Assembly (NCBI RefSeq): GCF_041053055.1
Contig: NZ_CP163443.1
Coordinates: 8,911,001-8,975,000, forward strand
DNA from: Streptomyces sp. R41
Lineage (GTDB): Bacteria; Actinomycetota; Actinomycetes; Streptomycetales; Streptomycetaceae
Direction of reading: 5' to 3'
Length of the DNA: 64,000 nt
Shown here: piece after piece, positions 1 through 8,143 of the stretch
Position numbering within the stretch: the first letter of the stretch is position 1
Layout: each line of letters begins with the position of its first letter
The notes under the pieces: model-generated
Databases searched by the model: none
Seen by the model: the letters and a program-made list of their open reading frames with translations, nothing else
Told to the model about the DNA's origin: nothing
Position numbers and translations under genes: made by a program

Positions 1-93
1 GAGCAGGGCGGGCAGGCCGACGACGAAGAGCAACCGGAGCAGCGCGCGCCGGACGGCGCCACGCCCCGGGCCCGCGAGCGGTTCGCGCTTCAC
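1..93 (-). CDS. ABC transporter permease, second subunit (N-terminal part only)
   Basis: This is a GTG-started reading frame whose start overlaps the stop of the permease gene upstream by four bases (GTGA). Only 31 codons lie in the window: a short basic leader (MKREPLAGPGRG) followed by an Arg/Leu-rich stretch that enters a first hydrophobic segment (LLFVVGLPALL). The coupling to a SsuC/TauC-type permease suggests a second inner-membrane permease of the same importer. The remainder lies beyond the window edge, so the family cannot be confirmed from these residues alone. Confidence 0.6.
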   Translation of the reverse strand, partial: MKREPLAGPGRGAVRRALLRLLFVVGLPALL

Positions 94-863
94 ACCGTCA
101 CCTCCCCGCGCACCGACTGGTGCCAGGCCAGCGCCCGCCGCTCCACCGTGCGCGCGCCCACGTTGATCAGCAGCCCGAGCAGACCGGTGACCACGATCAG
201 CGCGTACATCTCGGGCACGGCCTGCGAGGTCTCGGCGAGCGCGATGCGCGCGCCCAACCCTGGTGCGCCGATGACGAGTTCGGCGGTGATGGTGAGGATG
301 AGCGCGACCGCTGCGGCCAGCCGGACGCCCGTCATGACGTACGGCAGTGCCGTGGGCCAGAGTACGTGACGGACGCGCGCCCAAGTGCCCAGGCCGTACG
401 AGCGGGCCGTCTCGTCGGCGACCGGGTCGACGTCCTGGACGCCGTACATGACCTGGATGAGGACCTGCCAGAAGGAGGCGTAGACGACGAGGAGGAGCAC
501 GGAGCGGAGCTCGGTGCCATAGAGGAGGACGGCGAGGGGGATCAGGGCGACCGAGGGGATCGGGCGGAGGAACTCGATCGTCGAGGCGGTCGCCTCGCGC
601 AGGTGGGGCACGACCGAGATCACGACGCCCACCAGGATGCCGGCGCTCACCGCGATCGCCAGGCCGAGCGCCCAGCCGGTGAGGGTGTCGCCGAGGGCGG
701 TCCAGAAGGCGTGGTCGGCGAGCTCGGTGCCGAGAGCCTTGGCGATGCGGCTCGTCGGCGGGAAGTAGTCCTCCTTGATCAGACCGAGCCGCGGCACCGC
801 CTCGCCCAGCGCGAGGAAGGCCGCGAGCCCGGCCGCACCCAGTGCGGCGTTGGCACCCCTCAC
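90..863 (-). CDS. ABC transporter permease, SsuC/TauC type
   Basis: This 257-residue multi-spanning protein has the binding-protein-dependent permease fold. About six hydrophobic segments are visible, and the EAA-like cytoplasmic loop reads ADETARSYGLGTWARVRHVLWP before the last membrane segments. It would move substrate delivered by the binding protein encoded just upstream. The GTG start overlaps the stop of that gene (GTGA), so the two are translationally coupled, and its own stop overlaps the start of the next permease. The family carries sulfonates, nitrate, taurine, thiamine precursors or aromatic carboxylates; the adjacent Rieske oxygenase operon makes an aromatic acid plausible, but that is inference. 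Confidence 0.88.
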   Translation of the reverse strand: MRGANAALGAAGLAAFLALGEAVPRLGLIKEDYFPPTSRIAKALGTELADHAFWTALGDTLTGWALGLAIAVSAGILVGVVISVVPHLREATASTIEFLRPIPSVALIPLAVLLYGTELRSVLLLVVYASFWQVLIQVMYGVQDVDPVADETARSYGLGTWARVRHVLWPTALPYVMTGVRLAAAVALILTITAELVIGAPGLGARIALAETSQAVPEMYALIVVTGLLGLLINVGARTVERRALAWHQSVRGEVTV

Positions 864-1831
864 GGCAGCAGCTTGTCCAGATCGGGCGTCGACTTGAAGA
901 GCCCGTCCTGCTCGCCCAGCTTCTCCAGCGCCTCGATGGACGCGCGGTTCGGCTCGGCCGGCCACTTCGGCAGGGTCACCTTCGCCAGGACCGCCGTCGG
1001 GATCTTCGTGTAGGTGGTGACGACCTGGCGCACTTCGTCCGGGTGGGCGTCGGCGTAGGCGAGGGAATCCGCGGTGGCCTCCTGGAACTTCTTCACCAGG
1101 TCCGGGTTCTTCTGCGCGTACTGCGTCGAGGTGAAGTACATCGCGACGGTGAGGTCCTTGGCGACGTCGACCAGGGACGAGGCGATCTCCGTGCCGCCCT
1201 GGCTCTTGACGGTGGCGAGTGCGGGCTCGACCACCATGGCGGCGTCGATCTGGCCGCTGTCGAGGGCGGCGGGCATCTGGTCGAAGGCGAGCTCGACGAA
1301 CTTCACCTTCGACGCGTCGCCGCCCGCCTTGCGCACCGACTCGCGCACGGCGGTCTCGTTGATGTTCTTCAGCGTGTTGACGGCGACCTTCTTCCCCTCG
1401 AGGTCTTTCGCCGACTTGATGGAGCTGCCCTTCTTCACCGTGATGGCGCCGAAGTCCTTGCCCGACACGCCCGTTGAGGCGACGCCGTTGGCGATGGCCT
1501 TCACGGGAACGCTGTTGGACTGGGCGATCATCAGCGAGGTCATGTTGGAGAACCCGAACTGGAACTGGCCGCTGACGACGCCCGGCACGATCGCCGCGCC
1601 GCCCTGCGCGGTCGTCATGGACAGTTTCAGGCCACGCTTGCTGTAGAAGCCCTTCTCCTGGCCCAGGTAGAGGGGGGCGACATCGACGATGGGGATGATC
1701 CCCACCTTGACCGTGGTGATACCGCCGGACGACGCGTTCTTGTCCGAGGCGCCACCGCCGTCGGACGAGCCACAGGCCGACGCGGCGACCAGGAAGGCTC
1801 CGGCCGCGAGAACGGCGAGCAGACGACGCAT
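860..1831 (-). CDS. ABC transporter substrate-binding lipoprotein, NMT1/SsuA-like
   Basis: This 323-residue secreted lipoprotein starts at the ATG preceded by GGAGGAGCC; a longer upstream frame exists but lacks a ribosome site. Residues 1-20 are a lipoprotein signal (MRRLLAV...VAASAC) with the lipidated Cys at about residue 20, followed by a Ser/Gly linker. The mature part begins VKVGIIPIVDVAPLYLGQEKGF, the pattern of periplasmic NMT1/THI5, SsuA and TauA proteins. It is first in an operon with at least two permeases and is divergent from the IclR regulator at 2051, whose operator probably controls it. No ATPase gene is in view; it may lie past the left edge. Confidence 0.88.
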   Translation of the reverse strand: MRRLLAVLAAGAFLVAASACGSSDGGGASDKNASSGGITTVKVGIIPIVDVAPLYLGQEKGFYSKRGLKLSMTTAQGGAAIVPGVVSGQFQFGFSNMTSLMIAQSNSVPVKAIANGVASTGVSGKDFGAITVKKGSSIKSAKDLEGKKVAVNTLKNINETAVRESVRKAGGDASKVKFVELAFDQMPAALDSGQIDAAMVVEPALATVKSQGGTEIASSLVDVAKDLTVAMYFTSTQYAQKNPDLVKKFQEATADSLAYADAHPDEVRQVVTTYTKIPTAVLAKVTLPKWPAEPNRASIEALEKLGEQDGLFKSTPDLDKLLP

Positions 1832-1938
1832 GGCTCCTCCTGTGCAGACGACAGTGTTCCGACAGGTGTGCGCACACCGCACAATGGTGCTCAGCGCGAA
1901 GGTAGAGCCCGCGTCTGGCGGGGTCAATGCCTTTGGCT

Positions 1939-1950
1939 AACAATATTGTT
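1939..1950. promoter_or_regulatory. Perfect 12-bp palindrome in the ABC/IclR divergent promoter
   Basis: AACAATATTGTT is a perfect inverted repeat in the AT-rich centre of the 219-bp gap between the importer operon and the iclR-type gene. A TTGACA hexamer overlaps its right end (1949-1954), and TCAAT/ATTGA arms flank it further out. The position and symmetry fit an operator for the adjacent IclR-family protein; binding is inferred. Confidence 0.55.
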
Positions 1951-2050
1951 GACAGTTATTGAGGTGTGCTCCCGGCCTGCGCGAAGGGCGTGCTCCCAGC
2001 GCATGCGGAGAGTGCGCTCCGTGTGTCCCCGTGTCCACCTGGAGGCGACG

Positions 2051-2875
2051 ATGCCTGCAGCAGCCCGCGCGCCCCACTTCGTCCGGTCCTTCGAACGCGG
2101 TCTCGCCGTCATCCGCGTCTTCGGCGCCGACCACCCGGAACTGACGCTCAGTGAGGTCGCGCGCGCCTGCGACCTCACCCGCGCGGCGGCCCGTCGCTTC
2201 CTGCTGACCCTCGTCGACCTCGGATACGTCCACACGGACGGCCGGATGTTCCGGCTCACCCCGCGCGTGCTGGAGCTCGGCTACGCCTACCTCTCCGGCA
2301 GCACGCTGCCGGAGCTCGCCCAACCGCATCTGGAGCAACTCGCCGTCCGGGTGGGGGAGTCGTCCTCGCTCTGCGTCCTCGACGGCGACGACATCGTGTA
2401 CGTGGCACGCGTGCCCACCCGTCGCATCATGACCGCGAGCATCACCGTCGGCACGCGCTTCCCCGCCCATGTCACCTCCGTGGGCCGGGTGATCCTCGCC
2501 CATCTGCCGGACGAGGAGGTGGACGCCCGGCTCGCCCGCGCCGACCTGCGGCCCCTGACGGCGCACACCATCGTCTCGGCCGAACTGCTCAAAGCGGAAC
2601 TGAGCCGCGTACGACGTCGGGGATACGCCATCGTCGACCAGGAACTGGAGGAGGGGCTGCGCTCGGTCGCCGCCCCGGTGCGGGACCGGGACGGCGAGGT
2701 GGTGGCGGCGGTGAACATCCCGGTGCACGCGAGCCGCAACTCGGTGGCGTCCGTACGCCGCGATCTGCTGCCCCACCTGCTGGCGACCGTGGCCCGCATC
2801 GAGGCGGACCTCCGGGACCTGCGGCTCACAGGTCCAGCACCAGCCGCTTCCCGAGACAGCGGGACACACAGATGA
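2051..2875 (+). CDS. IclR-family transcriptional regulator (PcaR/PobR-like)
   Basis: This 274-residue protein has an N-terminal winged helix (about residues 10-70, LTLSEVARACDLTRAAARRFL) and a C-terminal IclR effector domain (about 85-255, with the VGTRFPAHVTSVGRVILA signature). PcaR/PobR-type members respond to protocatechuate-like aromatic acids. The ATG follows GGAGGCGACG; upstream codons in the same frame lack a ribosome site. It is divergent from the ABC importer, and its 3' end overlaps the convergent oxygenase-reductase gene by 50 bp. It is the natural candidate to control both the importer and the Rieske oxygenase operon. Confidence 0.88.
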   Translation: MPAAARAPHFVRSFERGLAVIRVFGADHPELTLSEVARACDLTRAAARRFLLTLVDLGYVHTDGRMFRLTPRVLELGYAYLSGSTLPELAQPHLEQLAVRVGESSSLCVLDGDDIVYVARVPTRRIMTASITVGTRFPAHVTSVGRVILAHLPDEEVDARLARADLRPLTAHTIVSAELLKAELSRVRRRGYAIVDQELEEGLRSVAAPVRDRDGEVVAAVNIPVHASRNSVASVRRDLLPHLLATVARIEADLRDLRLTGPAPAASRDSGTHR

Positions 2876-3761
2876 GCATCGTCTCGCCGGCCTCCCGCTC
2901 CTCGTCCGTGAGTACCGAGTCCTGGTGGTCCGGGGTCCCTTCCAGGACGTCCGTCTCGCAGGTCCCGCAGGTGCCCTCGGTGCAGGAGTAGAGCACCTCG
3001 ACACCGGCGGCCCGCACGGTGTCGAGGACGGAGGCATCGGCGGGGACGGTCAGCGTGCGGCCGGTGCGCTCCAGGACGACCTCGAACTCGCGGTCCTGGC
3101 CACTCTCCTGAACCTTCGGCTGGAAGCGCTCGACGTGCAGCAGCCCGCTCGGGCACGCCTCCTCCACCGCGTCCAGGAGAGGCCCGGGACCGCAGCAGTA
3201 GACGAGCGTGTCCTCGGGGACCCCGGCGAGCACGGACGCCAGGTCGAGCAGCCCCGTCTCGTCCTGGGGCGCGATCCGCACCCGGTCCCCGTACCGGCTC
3301 AGCTCCTCGGCGAACGCCATGGAGTCGCGCGTCCGACCACCGTAGAGCAGCGTCCACTCCGCGCCCGCCGCCTCCGCCGCGGCCAGCATCGGCAGGATCG
3401 GCGTGATGCCGATGCCGCCCGCGATGAAGCGGTAACGGGGCGCGGGCTGCAGGGCGAAGTGGTTGCGCGGACCGCGTACGCGTACCTTGTCGCCCTGGCC
3501 CAACTGCTCGTGCACGTACGAGGATCCACCGCGCCCGTCCGGCTCCCGCAGCACCGCGACGCGCCACGCACGACGGTCCGACGGATCACCGCACAGCGAG
3601 TACTGCCGCTCCAGGTCCGGCCCGAGCACGACGTCGATGTGGGCGCCCGGCTCCCAGGAGGGGAGTTCCTCGCCGAGCGGGTGGCGCAGGGTGAGGGCGA
3701 GCACGCCGTCGGCCGCGGACTCCCGCCGCTCGACGACGAGTTCGGCTTCGTACGAGGTCAT
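2826..3761 (-). CDS. Oxygenase reductase, VanB/phthalate-dioxygenase-reductase type
   Basis: This 311-residue flavin and iron-sulfur reductase would pass electrons from NAD(P)H to the Rieske oxygenase encoded upstream. The order is an FMN/FAD domain (about 5-105, RQYSLCGDP), an NAD-binding domain (about 105-220, GGIGITPILPML and CCGPGPLLDAV) and a C-terminal plant-type 2Fe-2S domain with Cys260, Cys265, Cys268 and Cys298 (C-x4-C-x2-C-x29-C). The ATG overlaps the stop of the 61-residue gene (ATGA). Length and domain order match VanB. The substrate is not evident from sequence. Confidence 0.9.
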   Translation of the reverse strand: MTSYEAELVVERRESAADGVLALTLRHPLGEELPSWEPGAHIDVVLGPDLERQYSLCGDPSDRRAWRVAVLREPDGRGGSSYVHEQLGQGDKVRVRGPRNHFALQPAPRYRFIAGGIGITPILPMLAAAEAAGAEWTLLYGGRTRDSMAFAEELSRYGDRVRIAPQDETGLLDLASVLAGVPEDTLVYCCGPGPLLDAVEEACPSGLLHVERFQPKVQESGQDREFEVVLERTGRTLTVPADASVLDTVRAAGVEVLYSCTEGTCGTCETDVLEGTPDHQDSVLTDEEREAGETMLICVSRCLGKRLVLDL

Positions 3762-3943
3762 GACCTGTGTCCTTGCGGTGCGTGGCCTTGCGGTGCGTGT
3801 CCTTCGGGGTGGGCGAGCATCCACTCCCACATCTCGATCGGGTCCTGGGCGGTGTGCTCGGCGCCGCAGTGGCAGGTGCCGTGCAGGATGTCGGTGCCCG
3901 GGAGCCAGTCGACGCGGTAGATCTCGCCGGTCGGGCTCGTCAC
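3758..3943 (-). CDS. Small protein between oxygenase and reductase
   Basis: This 61-residue protein is coupled on both sides: its GTG overlaps the oxygenase stop (GTGA) and its TGA overlaps the reductase ATG (ATGA). It reads TGEIYRVDWLPGTDILHGTCHCGAEH near the start, has a Cys-x-Cys pair, and ends in a His-rich tail with a tandem repeat (GHAPQGHAPQGH). The tight double overlap argues that it is translated. I do not recognise a named family; an accessory or metal-handling role in the oxygenase system is a guess. Confidence 0.72.
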   Translation of the reverse strand: MTSPTGEIYRVDWLPGTDILHGTCHCGAEHTAQDPIEMWEWMLAHPEGHAPQGHAPQGHRS

Positions 3944-5004
3944 TGGACCTTCTCCATCGGCTTCTCGCCCTCCTCGACCAGACGCGCGAGGATGCGACGG
4001 GCGGCGAGACCGCCGGTGTCGATGTTGATGCTCAGCTCCTGGTAGCCGGTGCGCTCGGTGCCCAGCGTCCGCTGCAGCAGGTTGAGCGCGTCGACGTCCT
4101 GCATCACGACGGTGTGGTTGAAGTCCCTCAGGAACGTGGTGACTTCGGCGTCGTCGCGGGCGAAGTCCCGGGAGACCGCCCAGAAGTCGTACACCTTGCC
4201 GTCGCCGGACGGCGTGATCGCGTACGTGATCTCGGTGTGGAAGGCGTTCGGGTCGCTGCCGTCCGCCTCGGGCAGCACCCCGACCGGCGCGATCCGGCTG
4301 TGCAGCAGATACAGGCACGGGGCGAAGTACTCGATGTCCTGCCAGCGCGTGATACGGCCCTCGATGCCGGTCGAGCGGGCGTAGAACGGCGGACACTCGG
4401 CGTCGTCCATGTGCCGGCTGACCCGCACGATGCCCGCGCCCTCGTCGACCTCGGTGGTGATGGGCGTCTCGGCGACCTCGGGCGTGCCGATGTAGCCGCC
4501 GTGCAGATACGTCTCGTGGGAGAGGTCGAGGAGGTTGTCGACGAGCAGCCCGTAGTCGGCGTCGATGGGCTCCATACCGCAGACCGTGGTCCAGTCCGGC
4601 GAGTCCATGTGACGGGCGCGCGGGATGGTCCCCGAGTCGGCGAGGGCCGGGTCGCCTATCCAGACCCATACGAACGAGTCCTGCTCGACGACCGGGTACG
4701 AGGCGACACGCGCCGTGCGCGGTATCCGTTTCTGGCCGGGCACATACACGCAGGCACCCGACGTGTCGTACGTGAACCCGTGGTACCCGCACACGATCCT
4801 GTCGCCGTCGAGCCGGCTCTCCGAGAGGGGGAAGCGACGGTGCACGCAGCGGTCGGACAGGGCGACGGCCGTCCCGTCGTCCTCGGTGCGATAGAAGACG
4901 AGCGGCTCCCCGAGGATCGTCCGGCCGAGCAGCTCGCGCCCGACCTCGTGCGAGTAGGCGGCGACGTACCACTGGTTCCTGGCGAAGGCGGTCATGTGCG
5001 GCAT
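3940..5004 (-). CDS. Rieske non-heme iron oxygenase, VanA type
   Basis: This 354-residue terminal oxygenase has an N-terminal Rieske domain with Cys53-x-His55 and Cys72-x2-His75, and the catalytic iron motif at 157-168 (NLLDLSHETYLH, His163 and His168). Overall length and the FARNQWYVAAYSHEVG start are those of vanillate or methoxybenzoate O-demethylase oxygenases. The ATG lies behind GGGAGCCGCAGCC. It heads an operon with the small protein and the reductase. Demethylation or hydroxylation of a substituted benzoate is likely, but the substrate cannot be read from sequence. Its first codons and upstream DNA recur in diverged form near 46.0 kb. Confidence 0.88.
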   Translation of the reverse strand: MPHMTAFARNQWYVAAYSHEVGRELLGRTILGEPLVFYRTEDDGTAVALSDRCVHRRFPLSESRLDGDRIVCGYHGFTYDTSGACVYVPGQKRIPRTARVASYPVVEQDSFVWVWIGDPALADSGTIPRARHMDSPDWTTVCGMEPIDADYGLLVDNLLDLSHETYLHGGYIGTPEVAETPITTEVDEGAGIVRVSRHMDDAECPPFYARSTGIEGRITRWQDIEYFAPCLYLLHSRIAPVGVLPEADGSDPNAFHTEITYAITPSGDGKVYDFWAVSRDFARDDAEVTTFLRDFNHTVVMQDVDALNLLQRTLGTERTGYQELSINIDTGGLAARRILARLVEEGEKPMEKVQ

Positions 5005-5494
5005 GGCTGCGGCTCCCGTCGTTGGGCGATGGCGACATCGTCCGGAAGGGCGTCGCGGCACCGCAAGACCTCTTCCGCCTCACGGAAGGGACTGGGAAGA
5101 CTGCCTGTTCAGGGCAGGGGATCGTCTGCGGGAGTGAAATCAGGAGTGCGCTGAGCCGGCGACATCGCTAAGCGTTTCCGCCGGTGGTTTGCGTCAGCTT
5201 GGTGCATCCGCTTTTCGATATGTAGGAAGTTTGAGCATTTTCTATCGATTGTTGCGCCGTAACTGTTGGTACACCGGCAGAAGTTGCATCGTTGCAGATC
5301 AGACATGATCACTTCCGCGTTGAGAGGTCCTGGGGTCGAATCCGGGTCGAACTTGCCAATCTTTCGCCTGTCCTGCGCGTAGTTCCAGGTCAGGAGCAAG
5401 TTGAGGTGGCGTGGTGTCAGGCGGCGTGAGAACAATTGCTGAGCGTGTGGTCCTGAGGATGTACGCGAACAGATTCTTGGTCTGCTGGTGGTAC
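4967..5494. repeat. Direct repeat block, copy A (partner at 45991-46520)
   Basis: This stretch covers the first dozen codons of the Rieske oxygenase gene, its upstream DNA and about 400 bp of non-coding sequence. Four conserved sub-blocks (4967-5060, 5257-5300, 5331-5356, 5474-5494) recur in the same order, orientation and nearly the same spacing at 45991-46520. The first sub-block differs at roughly one base in ten; the last is 21 identical bases. Between sub-blocks the copies are strongly diverged, so the duplication is old. Nothing in the non-coding part looks like a protein gene. Confidence 0.8.
5333..5351. repeat. GGGTCGAA doublet, 11-bp period
   Basis: GGGTCGAA occurs at 5333-5340 and 5344-5351, start to start 11 bp, about one helical turn. 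The same doublet geometry is present in the probable origin (45867 and 45878) and, with one change, in block B (46361 and 46372). This suggests a shared binding site for a replication or partition protein. Confidence 0.6.
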
Positions 5495-5978
5495 CAGCGT
5501 GGCAGGCCGCCTACCAGGTCAATTGCGCGCTTGTGGCTCCTCGTTGAGTCAGCTGGCCCGGACCTGGTCCGGATCTTGCCCAAGCGGGCGGCCGGCAGTC
5601 GCTGGTGGCGGTGCCGGGCAGTCCGGCTCTCACGCTGAGACACCGCTGCGTGGAGTGTGGAACCGTCGGGCAGGTAGACATGCCGGTGTCGACGATGGCT
5701 CTGCAAGGAAGGGTGACGACACGCGGGACGCAGTGCCGGTGTGTTCGTCGCGTTTGCCCAGGGACATCCGTTCAGCCGACGTGGCGTACGTGCCAGCCGT
5801 AGGTGTGTTGACGCTGAGCGTGCGGGACTTGGCGGTGGCGTTTCCAATGCCGGACGAAGTCGCTGGGCGGCGCGGCAGAGAGTGCCTGGTCGTTGGCGTT
5901 CTTGCCGTTGACGGTGAGGTCGGGCCGGCCGGCGTTGCGGTAGCGGCCGTCAGGTCTGCGGAGTGCTGGACGGACTCG
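5495..5978. other. Intergenic DNA with no recognised gene
   Basis: Several open frames cross this interval, but none has a ribosome site, family motif or consistent high-GC third-position bias. It ends where recognisable alpha/beta-hydrolase sequence begins abruptly, so it probably contains a deletion or recombination junction. Confidence 0.5.
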
Positions 5979-6638
5979 GTCATCACATTCGACAACAGGG
6001 GCGTCGGCGCCTCTACCGGTACGACTCCGCGCACCATTCAGGCGATGGCGAAGGATGCCGTCACCTTCATCCGGGCGCTCGGGCTCGAGTACGTCGATCT
6101 CCATGGCTTCTCGATGGGCGGCATGGTCGCCCAGGTGATCGCGCAGACCGAACCGCAGCTCGTCCGCAAGCTGATCCTCACGGGTACCGGCCCGGCCGGC
6201 GGTGAGGGCATCAAGAACGTGAGCCGGTTGTCCCACTTCGACACTGTCCGTGGGCTGCTCACCCTTCAGGACCCGAAGCAGTTCCTCTTCTTCACGCGCA
6301 CCGCGGGCGGGCGTCGGGCCGGCAAGGAGTTCCTGGCCCGGTTGAAGGAACGTACCGACGACAGGGACAAGGCGATCTCGCTCACGTCGTACGGTGCTCA
6401 GCTCAAGGCCATTCATCGCTGGGGGATGGAGCAGCCCCACGATCTCTCCGTCATCCATCAGCCCGTGCTCGTCGCGAACGGTGAGAGCGACAGGATGGTT
6501 CCGTCGTAGAACTCGGCCGACCTGGCGAGGCGGGTGCCGAACGGCGAGTTGGTGATCTACCCCGACGCCGGTCACGGCGGCATCTTCCAGTTCCACCGAC
6601 AGTTCGTGCAGACGGCTCTCGAGTTCCTCGAACGGTAG
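5979..6638 (+). pseudogene. Alpha/beta-hydrolase remnant (N-terminus lost, internal stop)
   Basis: From VITFDNRGVGAST onward the frame matches the intact hydrolase at 16628 over about 220 residues, including the nucleophile elbow GFSMGGMVAQ and the late DAGHGGIFQ around the catalytic His. The first 70 or so residues, with the oxyanion His-Gly region, are missing. An in-frame TAG at 6507-6509 interrupts the sequence right after SDRMVPS, and the remaining 42 codons continue in the same frame to TAG at 6636-6638. The gene is therefore inactive: truncated, with one nonsense change. It was probably once part of a copy of the 15.6-19.3 kb operon. Confidence 0.85.
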
Positions 6639-6992
6639 TAGGCGTCGAGCGCGGTCGCCGTATGAGACGGGGGGTGTCGCCTCAGGGCCGTGGCGCCCCG
6701 GGTATGAGCGAGTCGGGCAGACCCTCCGGAAGGTGCAGCCCTGCTTATCTCCCGGGCATCCCGGTGAGGCTGGGCTTGGCCTGGTGGACGCCCGGCCGCC
6801 CCCGTCCGTCAGCCGGGCGAGGGCGTGGTCGACGCGGGGACGAGCCTCGTGGCGCGGGCGATGGCGTTTCCCTTGGATGGCCGCAGTCCGCGATGATCGT
6901 GATTCCGCTGGCCGTGACCGCCGCATCGGGCGGCTTCCAGCCTCGCGGCCGTTGCCCTCGGCGGCGTTGTGCGAGGCCGTGAACGGTTCCCC
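6639..6992. other. Intergenic DNA, nothing recognised
   Basis: This is the convergent gap between the hydrolase remnant and the TetR gene. GC is high, but no frame shows a family motif or start site, and no clear hairpin terminator was found. Confidence 0.45.
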
Positions 6993-7571
6993 TCAGCGCA
7001 TGATGGAGAGGGCGTTCTCGATCCCCTGCGCCAGGACCTCGTCTGAGAACTTCTGGTCGGAGAGGGCTCGGGAGAGCTGCAACGTGCCCACCATCATGGT
7101 GAAGAGCCCGATGGCCTTGCCCCGGGCGGACTGCGGATTCGCAGGCTTCAGGCGGGCGGCGATCTCGTCCACGATGTCTCGTGCGCCGTCGGTGTAAGCC
7201 TGCTGCGTCTCGTCCCCGCAGCGGCTGATCTCGTCGAGCAGCGCGGCGGAGGGGCATCCGTCGCCGGGGTGGTCCCGGTGCCCAGGCGACAGGTATTCGC
7301 GAACCAGGTCTTCGAGACCCTGGCGGCCGGGCCGCAGAGTGCCGTACCCCGCGACCTGTGTGCGCAGTTGGTCGGTCACGACGTTGGCGACGAGGTCGTC
7401 CTTGGATGCGAAGTGGGCGTAGAAGGCTCCGTTGGTGAGCCCGGCATCCGACATGAGGGTGGAGATGCCCGAGCCGTCGATGCCGTCCTGCTTGAATCGG
7501 TGGCCCGCCGTCTCGATGATCCGTTGCCGCGTCGCCTGCTTGTGCTCCTTGGCGTAGCGCACCACGAGCAT
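6993..7571 (-). CDS. TetR-family transcriptional regulator
   Basis: The product is 192 residues at most. An N-terminal TetR helix-turn-helix (about 10-55, GISTLMSDAGLTNGAFYAHFASK) precedes a C-terminal ligand and dimer domain with DGCPSAALLDEI and GLFTMMVGTLQLSRAL. GGAGG abuts the first ATG, so translation more likely begins at one of the two GTG codons three or four triplets later (7562-7565). A C-terminal fragment of a close relative survives at 37318-37584. It is separated by about 570 bp from the OYE gene on the same strand and probably controls its own promoter, where an ATTACGATCG element lies. Confidence 0.88.
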   Translation of the reverse strand: MLVVRYAKEHKQATRQRIIETAGHRFKQDGIDGSGISTLMSDAGLTNGAFYAHFASKDDLVANVVTDQLRTQVAGYGTLRPGRQGLEDLVREYLSPGHRDHPGDGCPSAALLDEISRCGDETQQAYTDGARDIVDEIAARLKPANPQSARGKAIGLFTMMVGTLQLSRALSDQKFSDEVLAQGIENALSIMR

Positions 7572-8143
7572 CCTCCGTTCGCTCCGTAAGACCGATGCCT
7601 CGCAGTCAAGCCTAATCCATGACCTGATGTACGTAATATTACGATCGGCACGCCATTCGGGTGCCGGTTCTCCGGACGGGACCCTCGGGGCCGAGTACGT
7701 ATGCTTCGCCCCACTGGCTCAGTGGGACGGCCTTCGGGATGCCGGCCGAGATCAACTTCCGGAAAGGTCACTGGGAACGCCTCCGACAGGCCGATGTGGT
7801 GGTGGAAGTCGTCGAAGCGTCGGACTCCTTGGTCGCGTCACGCGGGATCAGCAACGTCCATTTCCATGACACGGGCACGGTGCGGGCCATCGGCGACGTT
7901 GTCAGCAAGGGCTGTCAAACCGCCCTGGACCAGGCGCAGTTGGCAGCCCGGGCGGACCTCCTTCTTGCCCATGGTTCCAGCAACCGCATGCTCTTTTCGG
8001 TGTGTCTCCCTCTCGAGGGTGCGAGGGAAATGCCTACGGGCGCGGTGGTGACGGCGCTACTCCTCGGGTCGTCACCACCGTGCGGCGTAGGCCTGTTCCA
8101 GGCATGCGAGGGCGATGATTTCGCCCGGACGCGCGGTCCTTCG
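7572..8143. other. Long intergenic region between tetR and the OYE gene
   Basis: The region holds the TetR promoter side (palindrome at 7632-7643) and, at about 7740-8040 on the plus strand, an open stretch beginning MPAEINFRKGHWERL with moderately high third-position GC. I recognise no family and no ribosome site in it; it may be a decayed gene end. Confidence 0.4.
7632..7647. promoter_or_regulatory. Operator-like palindrome upstream of tetR
   Basis: CGTAATATTACG (7632-7643) is a perfect 12-bp palindrome, and overlapping it ATTACGATCG (7638-7647) matches ten bases of the ATTACGATCGTAAT-like element found upstream of the OYE gene (9369) and of the hydrolase/TetR pair (13957). It lies about 60 bp upstream of the tetR start, as expected of an autoregulatory operator. 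Confidence 0.5.

Noticed and set aside
90..1943. A single 617-codon minus-strand open frame covering permease and the region of the binding protein
   Set aside because: Only its last 257 codons are a permease; the first part is the Arg/Gly-rich shadow of the binding-protein gene in another frame.
5331..5351. GGGTCGAATCC-like sequence resembling a tRNA T-arm (also at 46361 and 45867)
   Set aside because: No acceptor, D or anticodon stems fold around it, and the sequence is a doublet with 11-bp period, better explained as an iteron.
4967..5494. Reading repeat blocks A and B as terminal repeats of an insertion sequence
   Set aside because: They are direct rather than inverted, about 0.5 kb long, include the start of a metabolic gene and have no transposase next to them.
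5299..5847. 182-codon minus-strand open frame containing YHQQTKNL, with a similar octapeptide in the frame at 46208-46711
   Set aside because: The likeness comes from the 21-bp repeat in the DNA; the rest of both frames shows no protein conservation.
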